Source: Sepiola atlantica (taxonomy: Eukaryota > Mollusca > Cephalopoda > Sepiida > Sepiolidae). Taken from it: 64,000 bases of DNA. A program made the translations under genes and the position numbers. This document shows, piece by piece, positions 51,259 through 63,339 of the stretch; positions within the stretch are counted from its first letter, which is position 1, and each line of letters begins with the position of its first letter. Where the stretch lies: the NCBI GenBank assembly GCA_963556195.1, contig CAUVYP010001208.1, positions 1,240,001 to 1,304,000 of the forward strand, in the 5' to 3' direction. The notes beneath the pieces are model-generated. The model worked only from the letters and a program-made list of their open reading frames with translations, ran no database searches and was not told the DNA's origin.

Positions 51259-52560
51259 TTAGCGCGTTTTAAAGTTGATATCGCTTTTGTGTATAACTTC
51301 CACATTTATTCGAATTGTGCAACGAAACTTTGCAGACAGTCTCGAATAGGCGTTTTCTACTGAACTACCAAGTTTCAGAAGTGCAGCTCTTGTACTGCCG
51401 GAGATATGTCGATACAAACTGAATACGCAAAACATCAACAAAATTTAGCGCGTTTTAAAGTTGATATCGCTTTTGTTTATAACTTCCACATTTATTCGAA
51501 TTGTGCAACGAAACTTTGCAGACAGTCGCGGAGACACATTTTTTACTGAAGTACCAAGTTTCAGAAGTGCAGCTCTTGTACTGCCGGAGATATGTCGATA
51601 CAAACTGAATACGAAAAACATCAACAAAATTTAGCGCGTTTTAAAGTTGATATCGCTTTTGTTTATAACTTCCACATTTATTCGAATTGTGCAACAAAGC
51701 TTTGCCGACAGTCGCGGAGACACATTTCCTACTGAAGTACTAAGTGTCAGAAGTGCAGATCTTGTACTGCCGGAGATATGTCGATACAAACTGAATACGC
51801 AAAACATCAACAAAATTTAGCGCGTTTTACAGTTGATATCGCTTTTGTTTATAACTTTCACATTTATTCGAATTGTGCAACGAAACTTTGAAGACAGTCG
51901 CGGAGACACATTTCTTACTGAAGTACGAAGTTTCAGAAGTGCAGCTGTTGTACTGCCGGAGATATGTCGATACAAACTGAATACGCAAAACATCAACAAA
52001 ATTTAGCGCGTTTTAAAGTTGATATCGCTTTTGTTTATAACTTCCACATTTATTCGAATTGTGCAACGAAACTTTGCAGACAGTCTCGAATAGGCCCTGC
52101 CTACTGAAGTACCAAGTTTCAGAAGTGCAGCTCTCGTACTGCCGGAGATATGTCGATACAAACTGAATACGCAAAACATCAACAAAATTTAGCGCGTTTT
52201 AAAGTTGATATCGCTTTTGTTTATAACTTCCACATTTATTCGAATTGTGCAACGAAACTTTGCAGACAGTCGCGGAGACACATATCTTACTGAAGTACGA
52301 AGTTTCAGAAGTGCAGCTGTTGTACTGCCGGAGATATGTCGATACGAACTGAATACGCAAAACATCAACAAAATTTAACACGTTTTAAAGTTGATATCGC
52401 TTTTGTGTATAACTTATACATTTATTCGAATTGTGCAACGAAACTTTGCAGACAGTCTCGAATAGGCTTTTTCTGCTGAATTTTAAAGTTTCAGAAGTGC
52501 AGATCTTGTACTGCCGGAGATATGTCGATACAAACTGAATACGCAAAACATCAACAAAAT
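51259..52560 (+). repeat. 7-mer HOR, 1302 bp, copy 2
   Basis: The same seven types as 49958-51258, in the same order and with shared marks (acatttttt in the a9-like unit, tttgccgac in a3, ctttgaagac in a7). It lacks the 1-bp box deletion, and its last b9 has the usual aacttatac, so those two changes arose in the first copy or were repaired here. The pair is a tandem duplication of a 7-mer. Confidence 0.91.
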
Positions 52561-54234
52561 TTAGCGCGTTTTAAAGTTGATATCGCTTTTGTGTATAACT
52601 TCCACATTTATTCGAATTGTGCAACGAAACTTTGCAGACAGTCTCGAATAGGCGTTTTCTACTGAAGTACCAAGTTTCAGAAGTGCAGCTCTTGTACTGC
52701 CGGAGATATGTCGATACAAACTGAATACGCAAAACATCAACAAAATTTAGCGCGTTTTAAAGTTGATATCGCTTTTGTTTATAACTTCCACATTTATTCG
52801 AATTGTGCAACGAAACTTTGCAGACAGTCGCGGAGACACATTTCCTACTGAAGTACCAAGTTTCAGAAGTGCAGCTCTTGTACTGCCGGAGATATGTCGA
52901 TACAAACTGAATACGCAAAACATCAACAAAATTTAGCGCGTTTTAAAGTTGATATCGCTTTTGTTTATAACTTCCACATTTATTCGAATTGTGCAACGAA
53001 ACTTTGCAGACAGTCGCGGAGACACATTTTTTACTGAAGTACCAAGTTTCAGAAGTGCAGCTCTTGTACTGCCGGAGATATGTCGATACAAACTGAATAC
53101 GAAAAACATCAACAAAATTTAGCGCGTTTTAAAGTTGATATCGCTTTTGTTTATAACTTCCACATTTATTCGAATTGTGCAACAAAGCTTTGCAGACAGT
53201 CGCGGAGACACATTTCCTACTGAAGTACTAAGTGTCAGAAGTGCAGATCTTGTACTGCCGGAGATATGTCGATACAAACTGAATACGCAAAACATCAACA
53301 AAATTTAGCGCGTTTTACAGTTGATATCGCTTTTGTTTATAACTTCCACATTTATTCGAATTGTGCAACGAAACTTTGCAGACAGTCGCGGAGACACATT
53401 TCTTACTGAAGTACGAAGTTTCAGAAGTGCAGCTCTTGTACTGCCGGAGATATGTCGATACAAACTGAATACGCAAAACATCAACAAAATTTAGCGCGTT
53501 TTAAAGTTGATATCGCTTTTGTTTATAACTTATACATTTATTCGAATTGTGCAACGAAACTTTGCAGACAGTCTCGAATAGGCTTTTTCTACTGAAGTAT
53601 TAAGTTTCAGAAGTGCAGCTCTTGTACTGCCGGAGATATGTCGATACAAACTGAATACGCAAAACATCAACAAAATTTAGCGCGTTTTAAAGTTGATATC
53701 GCTTTTGTGTATAACTTCCACATTTATTCGAATTGTGCAACGAAACCTTGCAGACAGTCTCGAGTAGGCGTTTTCTACTGAAGTAGCAAGTTTCAGAAGT
53801 GCAGCTCTTGTACTGCCGGAGATATGTCGATACAAACTGAATACGCAAAACATCAACAAAATTAAGCGCGTTTTAAAGTTGATATCGCTTTTGTTTATAA
53901 CTTCCACATTTATTCGAATTGTGCAACGAAACTTTGCAGACAGTCTCGAATAGGCCTTGTCTACTGAAGTACTAAGTGTCAGAAGTGCAGCTCTTGTACT
54001 GCCGGAGATATGTCGATACAAACTGAATACGCAAAACATCAGCAAAATTTAGCGCGTTTTAAAGTTGATATCGCTTTTGTTTATAACTTCCACATTTATT
54101 CGAATTGTGCAACGAAACTTGGCAGACAGTCTCGGATAGGCCCTTTCTACTGAAGTACCAAGTTTCAGAAGTGCAGCTCTTGTACTGCCGGAGATATGTC
54201 GATACAAACTGAATACGCAAAACATCAACAAAAT
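52561..54234 (+). repeat. 9-mer bridging the right and far-right families
   Basis: The order is b7, a1, a9-like, a3, a7, b9, b7, b5, b12-like. The first five follow the right family; the last four are the start of the cassette seen at 57578. The b5 at 53863 starts taa in place of tta, so b7 and b5 share an open minus-strand frame. The b12-like unit at 54049 has cttggcagac and ctcggatagg, marks of b15, with a ccctttct box end. Confidence 0.82.
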
Positions 54235-55906
54235 TTAGCGCGTTTTAAAGTTGATATCGCTTTTGTTTATAACTTCCACATTTATTCGAATTGTGCAACA
54301 AAACTTTGCAGACAGTCGCGGAGACACATTTCCAACTGAAGTACCAAGTTTCAGAAGTGCAGATCTTGTACTGCCGGAGATATGTCGATACAAACTGAAT
54401 ACGCAAAACATCAACAACATTTAGCGCGTTTTAAAGTTGATATCGCTTTTGTTTATAACTTCCACATTTATTCGAATTGTGCAACGAAACTTTGCAGACA
54501 GTCTCGAATAGGCCCTTACTACTGAAGTACCAAGTTTCAGAAGTGCAGCTCTTGTACTGCCGGAGATATGTCGATACAAACTGAATACGCAAACATCAAC
54601 AAAATTTAGCGCGTTTTAAAGTTGATATCGCTTTTGTTTATAACTTCCACATTTATTCGAATTGTGCAACGGAACTTTGCAGACAGTCGCGGAGACACAT
54701 TTCCTACTGAAGTACCAAGTGTCAGAAGTGCAGCTCTTGTACTGCCGGAGATATGTCGATACAAACTGAATACGCAAAACATCAACAAAATTTAGCGCGT
54801 TTTAAAGTTGATATCGCTTTGTTTATAACTTCCACATTTATTCGAATTGTGCAACGAAACTTTGCAGACAGTCCCGAATGGGCCTTTTCTACTGAAGTAC
54901 CAAGTTTCAGAAGTGCAGCTCTTGTACTGCCTGAGATATGTCGATACAAACTGAATACGCAAAACATCAACAAAATTTAGCGCGTTTTAAAGTTGATATC
55001 GCTTTTGTTTATAACTTCGACATTTATTCGAAATGTGCAACGAAACTTTGCAGACAGTCGCGGAGACACATTTTCTACTGAAGTACCAAGTTTCAGAAGT
55101 GCAGCTCTTGTACTGCGGGAGATATGTCGATACAAACTGAATACGCAAAACATCAACAAAATTTAGCGCGTTTTAAAGTTGATATCGCTTTTGTTTATAA
55201 CTTCCACTATTATTCGAATTGTGCAACGAAACTTTGCAGACAGTCGCGGAGACACATGTCCTACTGAAGTACCAAGTTTCAGAAGTGCAGCTCTTGTACT
55301 GCCGGAGATATGTCGATACAAACTGAATACGCAAAACATCAACAAAATTAAGCGCGTTTTAAAGTTGATATCGCTTTTGTTTATAACTTCAACATTTATT
55401 CGAATTGTGCAACGAAACTTTGCAGACAGTCTCGAATAGGCCTTGTCTACTGAAGTACTAAGTGTCAGAAGTGCAGCTCTTGTACTGCCGGAGATATCTC
55501 GATACAAACTGAATACGCAAAACATCAGCAAAAGTTAGCGCGTTTTAAAGTTGATATCGCTTTTGTGTATAACTTCCACATTTAGTCGAATTGTGCAACG
55601 AAACTTTGCAGACAGTCTCGGATAGGCCATTGCTACTGAAGTACCAAGTTTCAGAAGTGCAGCTCTTGTACTGCCGGAGATATCTCGATACAAACTGAAT
55701 ACGCAAAACATCAACAAAATTTAGCGCGTTTTAAAGTTGATATCGCTTTTGTTTATAACTTCCACATTTATTCGGATTGTGCAACGAAACTTTGCAGACA
55801 GTCTCGAATAGGCCCTTTCTACTGAAGTACCAAGTTTCAGAAGTGCAGCTCTTGTACTGCCGGAGATATGTCGATACAAACTGAATACGCAAAACATCAA
55901 CAAAAT
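54235..55906 (+). repeat. 9-mer HOR, 1672 bp, far-right family
   Basis: The order is a3, b8, a1, b1, a9, a10, b5, b15, b12. Two 185-bp units are present: the b8 at 54421 (gcaaacatc) and the b1 at 54792 (gctttgttt). The a3 ends caacaacat, which turns the usual minus-strand TTG-rich start into ATG-TTG-TTG-ATG. The a1 at 54606 has caacggaac. The same set opens the blocks at 61854 and 63340. Confidence 0.89.
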
Positions 55907-56833
55907 TTAGCGCGTTTTAAAGTTGATATCGCTTTTGTTTATAACTTCCACATTTATTCGAATTGTGCAACAAAACTTTGCAGACAGTACCGGAGACCCA
56001 TGTTCTACTGAAGTACGAAGTTTCAGAAGTGCAGATCTTGTACTGCCGGAGATATGTCGATACAAACTGAATACGCAAAACATCAACAACATTTAGCGCG
56101 TTTTAAAGTTGATATCGCTTTTGTTTATAACTTCCACATTTATTCGAATTGTGCAACGAAACTTTGCAGACAGTCTCGAATAGGCCCTTACTACGGAAGT
56201 ACCAAGTTTCAGAAGTGCAGCTCTTGTACTGCCGGAGATATGTCGATAAAACTGAATACGCAAACATCAACAAAATTTAGCGCGTTTTACAGTTGATATT
56301 GCTTTTGTTTATAACTTCCACATTTATTCGAATTGTGCAACGGAACTTTGCAGACAGTCGCGGAGACACATTTCCTACTGAAGTACCAAGTCTCAGAAGT
56401 GCAGCTCTTGTACTGCCGGAGATATGTCGATACAAACTGAATACGCAAAACATCAACAAAATTTAGCGCGTTTTAAAGTTGATATCGCTTTGTTTATAAC
56501 TTCCACATTTATTCGAATTGTGCAACGAAACTTTGCAGACAGTCCCGAATGGGCCTTTTCTACTGAAGTACCAAGTTTCAGAAGTGCAGCTCTTGTACTG
56601 CCTGAGATATGTCGATACAAACTGAATACGCAAAACATCAACAAAATTTAGCGCGTTTTAAAGTTGATATCGCTTTTATTTATAACTTCGACATTTATTC
56701 GAATTGTGCAACGAAACTTTGCAGACAGTCGCGGAGACACATTTTCTACTGAAGTACCAAGTTTCAGAAGTGCAGCTCTTGTACTGCCGGAGATATGTCG
56801 ATACAAACTGAATACGCAAAACATCAACAAAAT
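55907..56833 (+). repeat. Five far-right monomers, 927 bp: a3-like b8 a1 b1 a9
   Basis: This repeats the first five positions of 54235. The first unit (55907) is mixed: caacaaaac and cagatcttg as in a3, but the box reads taccggagacccatgttct and is followed by gtacgaag. The b8 at 56093 is 184 bp, with single-base losses in gataaaactg and gcaaacatc. The b1 at 56463 is 185 bp. Confidence 0.87.
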
Positions 56834-58134
56834 TTAGCGCGTTTTAAAGTTGATATCGCTTTTGTTTACACCTTCCACTATTATTCGAATTGTGCAACGA
56901 AACTTTGCAGACAGTCGCGGAGACACATTTCCTACTGAAGTACCAAGTTTCAGAAGTGCAGCTCTTGTACTGCCGGAGATATGTCGATACAAACTGAATA
57001 CGCAAAACATCAACAAAATTAAGCGCGTTTTAAAGTTGATATCGCTTTTGTTTATAACTTCAACATTTATTCGAATTGTGCAACGAAACTTTGCAGACAG
57101 TCTCGAATAGGCCTTGTCTACTAAAGTACTAAGTGTCAGAAGTGCAGCTCTTGTACTGCTGGAGATATCTCGATACAAACTGAATACGCAAAACATCAAC
57201 AAAATTTAGCGCGTTTTAAAGTTGATATCGCTTTTGTTTATAACTTCCACATTTATTCGAATTGTGCAACGAAACTTTGCAGACAGTCTCGAATAGGCCC
57301 TTGCTACTGAAGTACCAAGTTTCAGAAGTGCAGCTCTTGTACTGCCGGAGATATGTCGATACAAACTGAATACGCAAAACATCAACAAAATTTAGCGCGT
57401 TTTACAGTTGATATCGCTTTTGTTTATAACTTCCACATTTATTCGAATTGTGCAACGCAACTTTGCAGACAGTCGCGGAGACACATTTCTTACTGAAGTA
57501 CGAAGTTTCAGAAGTGCAGCTGTTGTACTGCCGGAGATATGTCGATACAAACTGAATACGCAAAACATCAACAAAATTTAGCGCGTTTTAAAGTTGATAT
57601 CGCTTTTGTTTATAACTTATACATTTATTCGAATTGTGCAACGAAACTTTGCAGACAGTCTCGAATAGGCTTTTTCTACTGAAGTATTAAGTTTCAGAAG
57701 TGCAGCTCTTGTACTGCCGGAGATATGTCGATACAAACTGAATACGCAAAACATCAACAAAATTTAGCGCGTTTTAAAGTTGATATCGCTTTTGTGTATA
57801 ACTTCCACATTTATTCGAATTGTGCAACGAAACCTTGCAGACAGTCTCGAATAGGCGTTTTCTACTGAAGTAGCAAGTTTCAGAAGTGCAGCTCTTGTAC
57901 TGCCGGAGATATGTCGATACAAACTGAATACGCAAAACATCAACAAAATTTAGCGCGTTTTAAAGTTGATATCGCTTTGTTTATAACTTCCACATTTATT
58001 CGAATTGTGCAACGAAACTTTGCAGACAGTCGCGGAGACACATTTTCTACTGAAGTACCAAGTTTCAGAAGTGCAGCTCTTGTACTGCCGGAGATATGTC
58101 GATACAAACTGAATACGCAAAACATCAACAAAAT

Positions 58135-58878
58135 TTAGCGCGTTTTAAAGTTGATATCGCTTTTGTTTATAACTTCCACTATTATTCGAATTGTGCAACG
58201 AAACTTTGCAGACAGTCGCGGAGACACATTTCCTACTGAAGTACCAAGTTTCAGAAGTGCAGCTCTTGTACTGCCGGAGATATGTCGATACAAACTGAAT
58301 ACGCAAAACATCAACAAAATTAAGCGCGTTTTAAAGTTGATATCGCTTTTGTTTATAACTTCAACATTTATTCGAATTGTGCAACGAAACTTTGCAGACA
58401 GTCTCGAATAGGCCTTGTCTACTGAAGTACTAAGTGTCAGAAGTGCAGCTCTTGTACTGCCGGAGATATCTCGATACAAACTGAATACGCAAAACATCAG
58501 CAAAAGTTAGCGCGTTTTAAAGTTGATATCGCTTTTGTTTATAACTTCCACTATTATTCGAATTGTGCAACGAAACTTTGCAGACAGTCGCGGAGACACA
58601 TTTCCTACTGAAGTACCAAGTTTCAGAAGTGCAGCTCTTGTACTGCCGGAGATATGTCGATACAAACTGAATACGCAAAACATCAACAAAATTAAGCGCG
58701 TTTTAAAGTTGATATCGCTTTTGTTTATAACTTCAACATTTATTCGAATTGTGCAACGAAACTTTGCAGACAGTCTCGAATAGGCCTTGTCTACTGAAGT
58801 ACTAAGTGTCAGAAGTGCAGCTCTTGTACTGCCGGAGATATCTCGATACAAACTGAATACGCAAAACATCAGCAAAAG
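58135..58878 (+). repeat. Tandem a10-b5 dimers, 2 x 372 bp
   Basis: The 372-bp pair at 58135 is followed directly by an apparently identical pair at 58507. Each has cactattattcg in a10, taa in place of tta at the a10-b5 junction, gtactaagtgtcag and atctcgatac in b5, and ends caaaag. The doubled pair is also present in the second 14-mer (60738-61481), so the dimer duplication is older than the 2603-bp duplication. Confidence 0.92.
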
Positions 58879-59250
58879 TTAGCGCGTTTTAAAGTTGATA
58901 TCGCTTTTGTTTATAACTTCCACATTTATTCGAATTGTGCAACGAAACTTGGCAGACAGTCTCGGATAGGCCATTGCTACTGAAGTACCAAGTTTCAGAA
59001 GTGCAGCTCTTGTACTGCCGGAGATATCTCGATACAAACTGAATACGCAAAACATCAACAAAATTTACCGCGTTTTAAAGTTAATATCGCTTTTGTTTAT
59101 AACTTCCACATTTATTCGAATTGTGCAACGAAACTTTGCAGACAGTCTCGAATAGGCCCTTTCTACTGAAGTACCAAGTTTCAGAAGTGCAGCTCTTGTA
59201 CTGCCGGAGATATGTCGATACAAACTGAATACGCAAAACATCAACAAAAT

Positions 59251-59436
59251 TTAGCGCGTTTTAAAGTTGATATCGCTTTTGTTTATAACTTCCACATTTA
59301 TTCGAATTGTGCAACAAAACTTTGCAGACAGTCGCGGAGACACATTTCCTACTGAAGTACCAAGTTTCAGAAGTGCAGCTCTTGTACTGCCGGAGATATG
59401 TCGATACAAACTGAATACGCAAAACATCAACAAAAT
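59251..59436 (+). repeat. Junction monomer a3/a1 of the 2603-bp duplication
   Basis: The front has caacaaaac and the box acatttcct, as in the a3 at 61854. The back has cagctcttg, ctgccgg and caacaaaat, where a3 has cagatcttg, ctgctgg and caacaacat. The switch lies between about 59350 and 59380. A slipped exchange between an a3 and the a9 that precedes 56834 would create exactly this unit and duplicate the 14 monomers. Confidence 0.87.
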
Positions 59437-62039
59437 TTAGCGCGTTTTAAAGTTGATATCGCTTTTGTTTACACCTTCCACTATTATTCGAATTGTGCAA
59501 CGAAACTTTGCAGACAGTCGCGGAGACACATTTCCTACTGAAGTACCAAGTTTCAGAAGTGCAGCTCTTGTACTGCCGGAGATATGTCGATACAAACTGA
59601 ATACGCAAAACATCAACAAAATTAAGCGCGTTTTAAAGTTGATATCGCTTTTGTTTATAACTTCAACATTTATTCGAATTGTGCAACGAAACTTTGCAGA
59701 CAGTCTCGAATAGGCCTTGTCTACTAAAGTACTAAGTGTCAGAAGTGCAGCTCTTGTACTGCTGGAGATATCTCGATACAAACTGAATACGCAAAACATC
59801 AACAAAATTTAGCGCGTTTTAAAGTTGATATCGCTTTTGTTTATAACTTCCACATTTATTCGAATTGTGCAACGAAACTTTGCAGACAGTCTCGAATAGG
59901 CCCTTGCTACTGAAGTACCAAGTTTCAGAAGTGCAGCTCTTGTACTGCCGGAGATATGTCGATACAAACTGAATACGCAAAACATCAACAAAATTTAGCG
60001 CGTTTTACAGTTGATATCGCTTTTGTTTATAACTTCCACATTTATTCGAATTGTGCAACGCAACTTTGCAGACAGTCGCGGAGACACATTTCTTACTGAA
60101 GTACGAAGTTTCAGAAGTGCAGCTGTTGTACTGCCGGAGATATGTCGATACAAACTGAATACGCAAAACATCAACAAAATTTAGCGCGTTTTAAAGTTGA
60201 TATCGCTTTTGTTTATAACTTATACATTTATTCGAATTGTGCAACGAAACTTTGCAGACAGTCTCGAATAGGCTTTTTCTACTGAAGTATTAAGTTTCAG
60301 AAGTGCAGCTCTTGTACTGCCGGAGATATGTCGATACAAACTGAATACGCAAAACATCAACAAAATTTAGCGCGTTTTAAAGTTGATATCGCTTTTGTGT
60401 ATAACTTCCACATTTATTCGAATTGTGCAACGAAACCTTGCAGACAGTCTCGAATAGGCGTTTTCTACTGAAGTAGCAAGTTTCAGAAGTGCAGCTCTTG
60501 TACTGCCGGAGATATGTCGATACAAACTGAATACGCAAAACATCAACAAAATTTAGCGCGTTTTAAAGTTGATATCGCTTTGTTTATAACTTCCACATTT
60601 ATTCGAATTGTGCAACGAAACTTTGCAGACAGTCGCGGAGACACATTTTCTACTGAAGTACCAAGTTTCAGAAGTGCAGCTCTTGTACTGCCGGAGATAT
60701 GTCGATACAAACTGAATACGCAAAACATCAACAAAATTTAGCGCGTTTTAAAGTTGATATCGCTTTTGTTTATAACTTCCACTATTATTCGAATTGTGCA
60801 ACGAAACTTTGCAGACAGTCGCGGAGACACATTTCCTACTGAAGTACCAAGTTTCAGAAGTGCAGCTCTTGTACTGCCGGAGATATGTCGATACAAACTG
60901 AATACGCAAAACATCAACAAAATTAAGCGCGTTTTAAAGTTGATATCGCTTTTGTTTATAACTTCAACATTTATTCGAATTGTGCAACGAAACTTTGCAG
61001 ACAGTCTCGAATAGGCCTTGTCTACTGAAGTACTAAGTGTCAGAAGTGCAGCTCTTGTACTGCCGGAGATATCTCGATACAAACTGAATACGCAAAACAT
61101 CAGCAAAAGTTAGCGCGTTTTAAAGTTGATATCGCTTTTGTTTATAACTTCCACTATTATTCGAATTGTGCAACGAAACTTTGCAGACAGTCGCGGAGAC
61201 ACATTTCCTACTGAAGTACCAAGTTTCAGAAGTGCAGCTCTTGTACTGCCGGAGATATGTCGATACAAACTGAATACGCAAAACATCAACAAAATTAAGC
61301 GCGTTTTAAAGTTGATATCGCTTTTGTTTATAACTTCAACATTTATTCGAATTGTGCAACGAAACTTTGCAGACAGTCTCGAATAGGCCTTGTCTACTGA
61401 AGTACTAAGTGTCAGAAGTGCAGCTCTTGTACTGCCGGAGATATCTCGATACAAACTGAATACGCAAAACATCAGCAAAAGTTAGCGCGTTTTAAAGTTG
61501 ATATCGCTTTTGTTTATAACTTCCACATTTATTCGAATTGTGCAACGAAACTTGGCAGACAGTCTCGGATAGGCCATTGCTACTGAAGTACCAAGTTTCA
61601 GAAGTGCAGCTCTTGTACTGCCGGAGATATCTCGATACAAACTGAATACGCAAAACATCAACAAAATTTACCGCGTTTTAAAGTTAATATCGCTTTTGTT
61701 TATAACTTCCACATTTATTCGAATTGTGCAACGAAACTTTGCAGACAGTCTCGAATAGGCCCTTTCTACTGAAGTACCAAGTTTCAGAAGTGCAGCTCTT
61801 GTACTGCCGGAGATATGTCGATACAAACTGAATACGCAAAACATCAACAAAATTTAGCGCGTTTTAAAGTTGATATCGCTTTTGTTTATAACTTCCACAT
61901 TTATTCGAATTGTGCAACAAAACTTTGCAGACAGTCGCGGAGACACATTTCCTACTGAAGTACCAAGTTTCAGAAGTGCAGATCTTGTACTGCTGGAGAT
62001 ATGTCGATACAAACTGAATACGCAAAACATCAACAACAT
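59437..62039 (+). repeat. 14-mer, 2603 bp, copy 2 of a tandem duplication
   Basis: The same 13 monomers as 56834-59250 in order, then a full a3 (61854-62039) in place of the chimera. All private marks listed for copy 1 are here at +2603. The 185-bp a9 is at 60553-60737. The near-identity suggests the duplication is among the youngest events in the window. Confidence 0.93.
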
Positions 62040-63339
62040 TTAGCGCGTTTTAAAGTTGATATCGCTTTTGTTTATAACTTCCACATTTATTCGAATTGTG
62101 CAACGAAACTTTGCAGACAGTCTCGAATAGGCCCTTACTACTGAAGTACCAAGTTTCAGAAGTGCAGCTCTTGTACTGCCGGAGATATGTCGATACAAAC
62201 TGAATACGCAAACATCAACAAAATTTAGCGCGTTTTAAAGTTGATATCGCTTTTGTTTATAACTTCCACATTTATTCGAATTGTGCAACGGAACTTTGCA
62301 GACAGTCGCGGAGACACATTTCCTACTGAAGTACCAAGTGTCAGAAGTGCAGCTCTTGTACTGCCGGAGATATGTCGATACAAACTGAATACGCAAAACA
62401 TCAACAAAATTTAGCGCGTTTTAAAGTTGATATCGCTTTGTTTATAACTTCCACATTTATTCGAATTGTGCAACGAAACTTTGCAGACAGTCCCGAATGG
62501 GCCTTTTCTACTGAAGTACCAAGTTTCAGAAGTGCAGCTCTTGTACTGCCTGAGATATGTCGATACAAACTGAATACGCAAAACATCAACAAAATTTAGC
62601 GCGTTTTAAAGTTGATACTGCTTTTGTTTATAACTTCGACATTTATTCGAATTGTGCAACGAAACTTTGCAGACAGTCGCGGAGACACATTTTCTACTGA
62701 AGTACCAAGTTTCAGAAGTGCAGCTCTTGTACTGCCGGAGATATGTCGATACACACTGAATACGCAAAACATCAACAAAATTTAGCGCGTTTTAAAGTTG
62801 ATATCGCTTTTGTTTATAACTTCCACTATTATTCGAATTGTGCAACGAAACTTTGCAGACAGTCGCGGAGACACATTTCCTACTGAAGTACCAAGTTTCA
62901 GAAGTGCAGCTCTTGTACTGCCGGAGATATCTCGATACAAACTGACTACGCAAAACATCAGCAAAAGTTAGCGCGTTTTAAAGTTGATATCGCTTTTGTT
63001 TATAACTTCCACATTTATTCGAATTGTGCAACGAAACTTGGCAGACAGTCTCGGATAGGCCATTGCTACTGAGGTACCAAGTTTCAGAAGTGCAGCTCTT
63101 GTACTGCCGGAGATATCTCGATACAAACTGAATACGCAAAACATCAACAAAATTTACCGCGTTTTAAAGTTAATATCGCTTTTGTTTATAACTTCCACAT
63201 TTATTCGAATTGTGCAACGAAACTTTGCAGACAGTCCAGAATAGGCCCTTTCTACTGAAGTACCAAGTTTCAGAAGTGCAGCTCTTGTACTGCCGGAGAT
63301 ATGTCGATACAAACTGAATACGCAAAACATCAACAAAAT
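62040..63339 (+). repeat. Far-right unit, seven monomers, 1300 bp
   Basis: The order is b8 (185 bp), a1 (caacggaac), b1 (185 bp), a9, a10/b5 chimera, b15, b12. With the a3 at 61854 it forms an 8-mer of 1486 bp that starts again at 63340. The unit at 62782 has the cactattattcg front and state-A box of a10, but ends with atctcgatac and caaaag like b5, so one monomer was lost compared with the 9-mer at 54235. Confidence 0.88.

Larger units (their letters stand above)
56834..59436 (+). repeat. 14-mer, 2603 bp, copy 1 of a tandem duplication
   Basis: The order is a10, b5, b14, a7, b9, b7, a9 (185 bp), a10, b5, a10, b5, b15, b12, a3/a1 chimera. Private marks repeat in the second copy at an offset of 2603: tttacaccttcc near 56867, ctactaaagtactaag near 57119, caacgcaac near 57455 and ttaccgcg at 59065. 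By eye I see no difference between the copies outside the last monomer. Confidence 0.93.
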
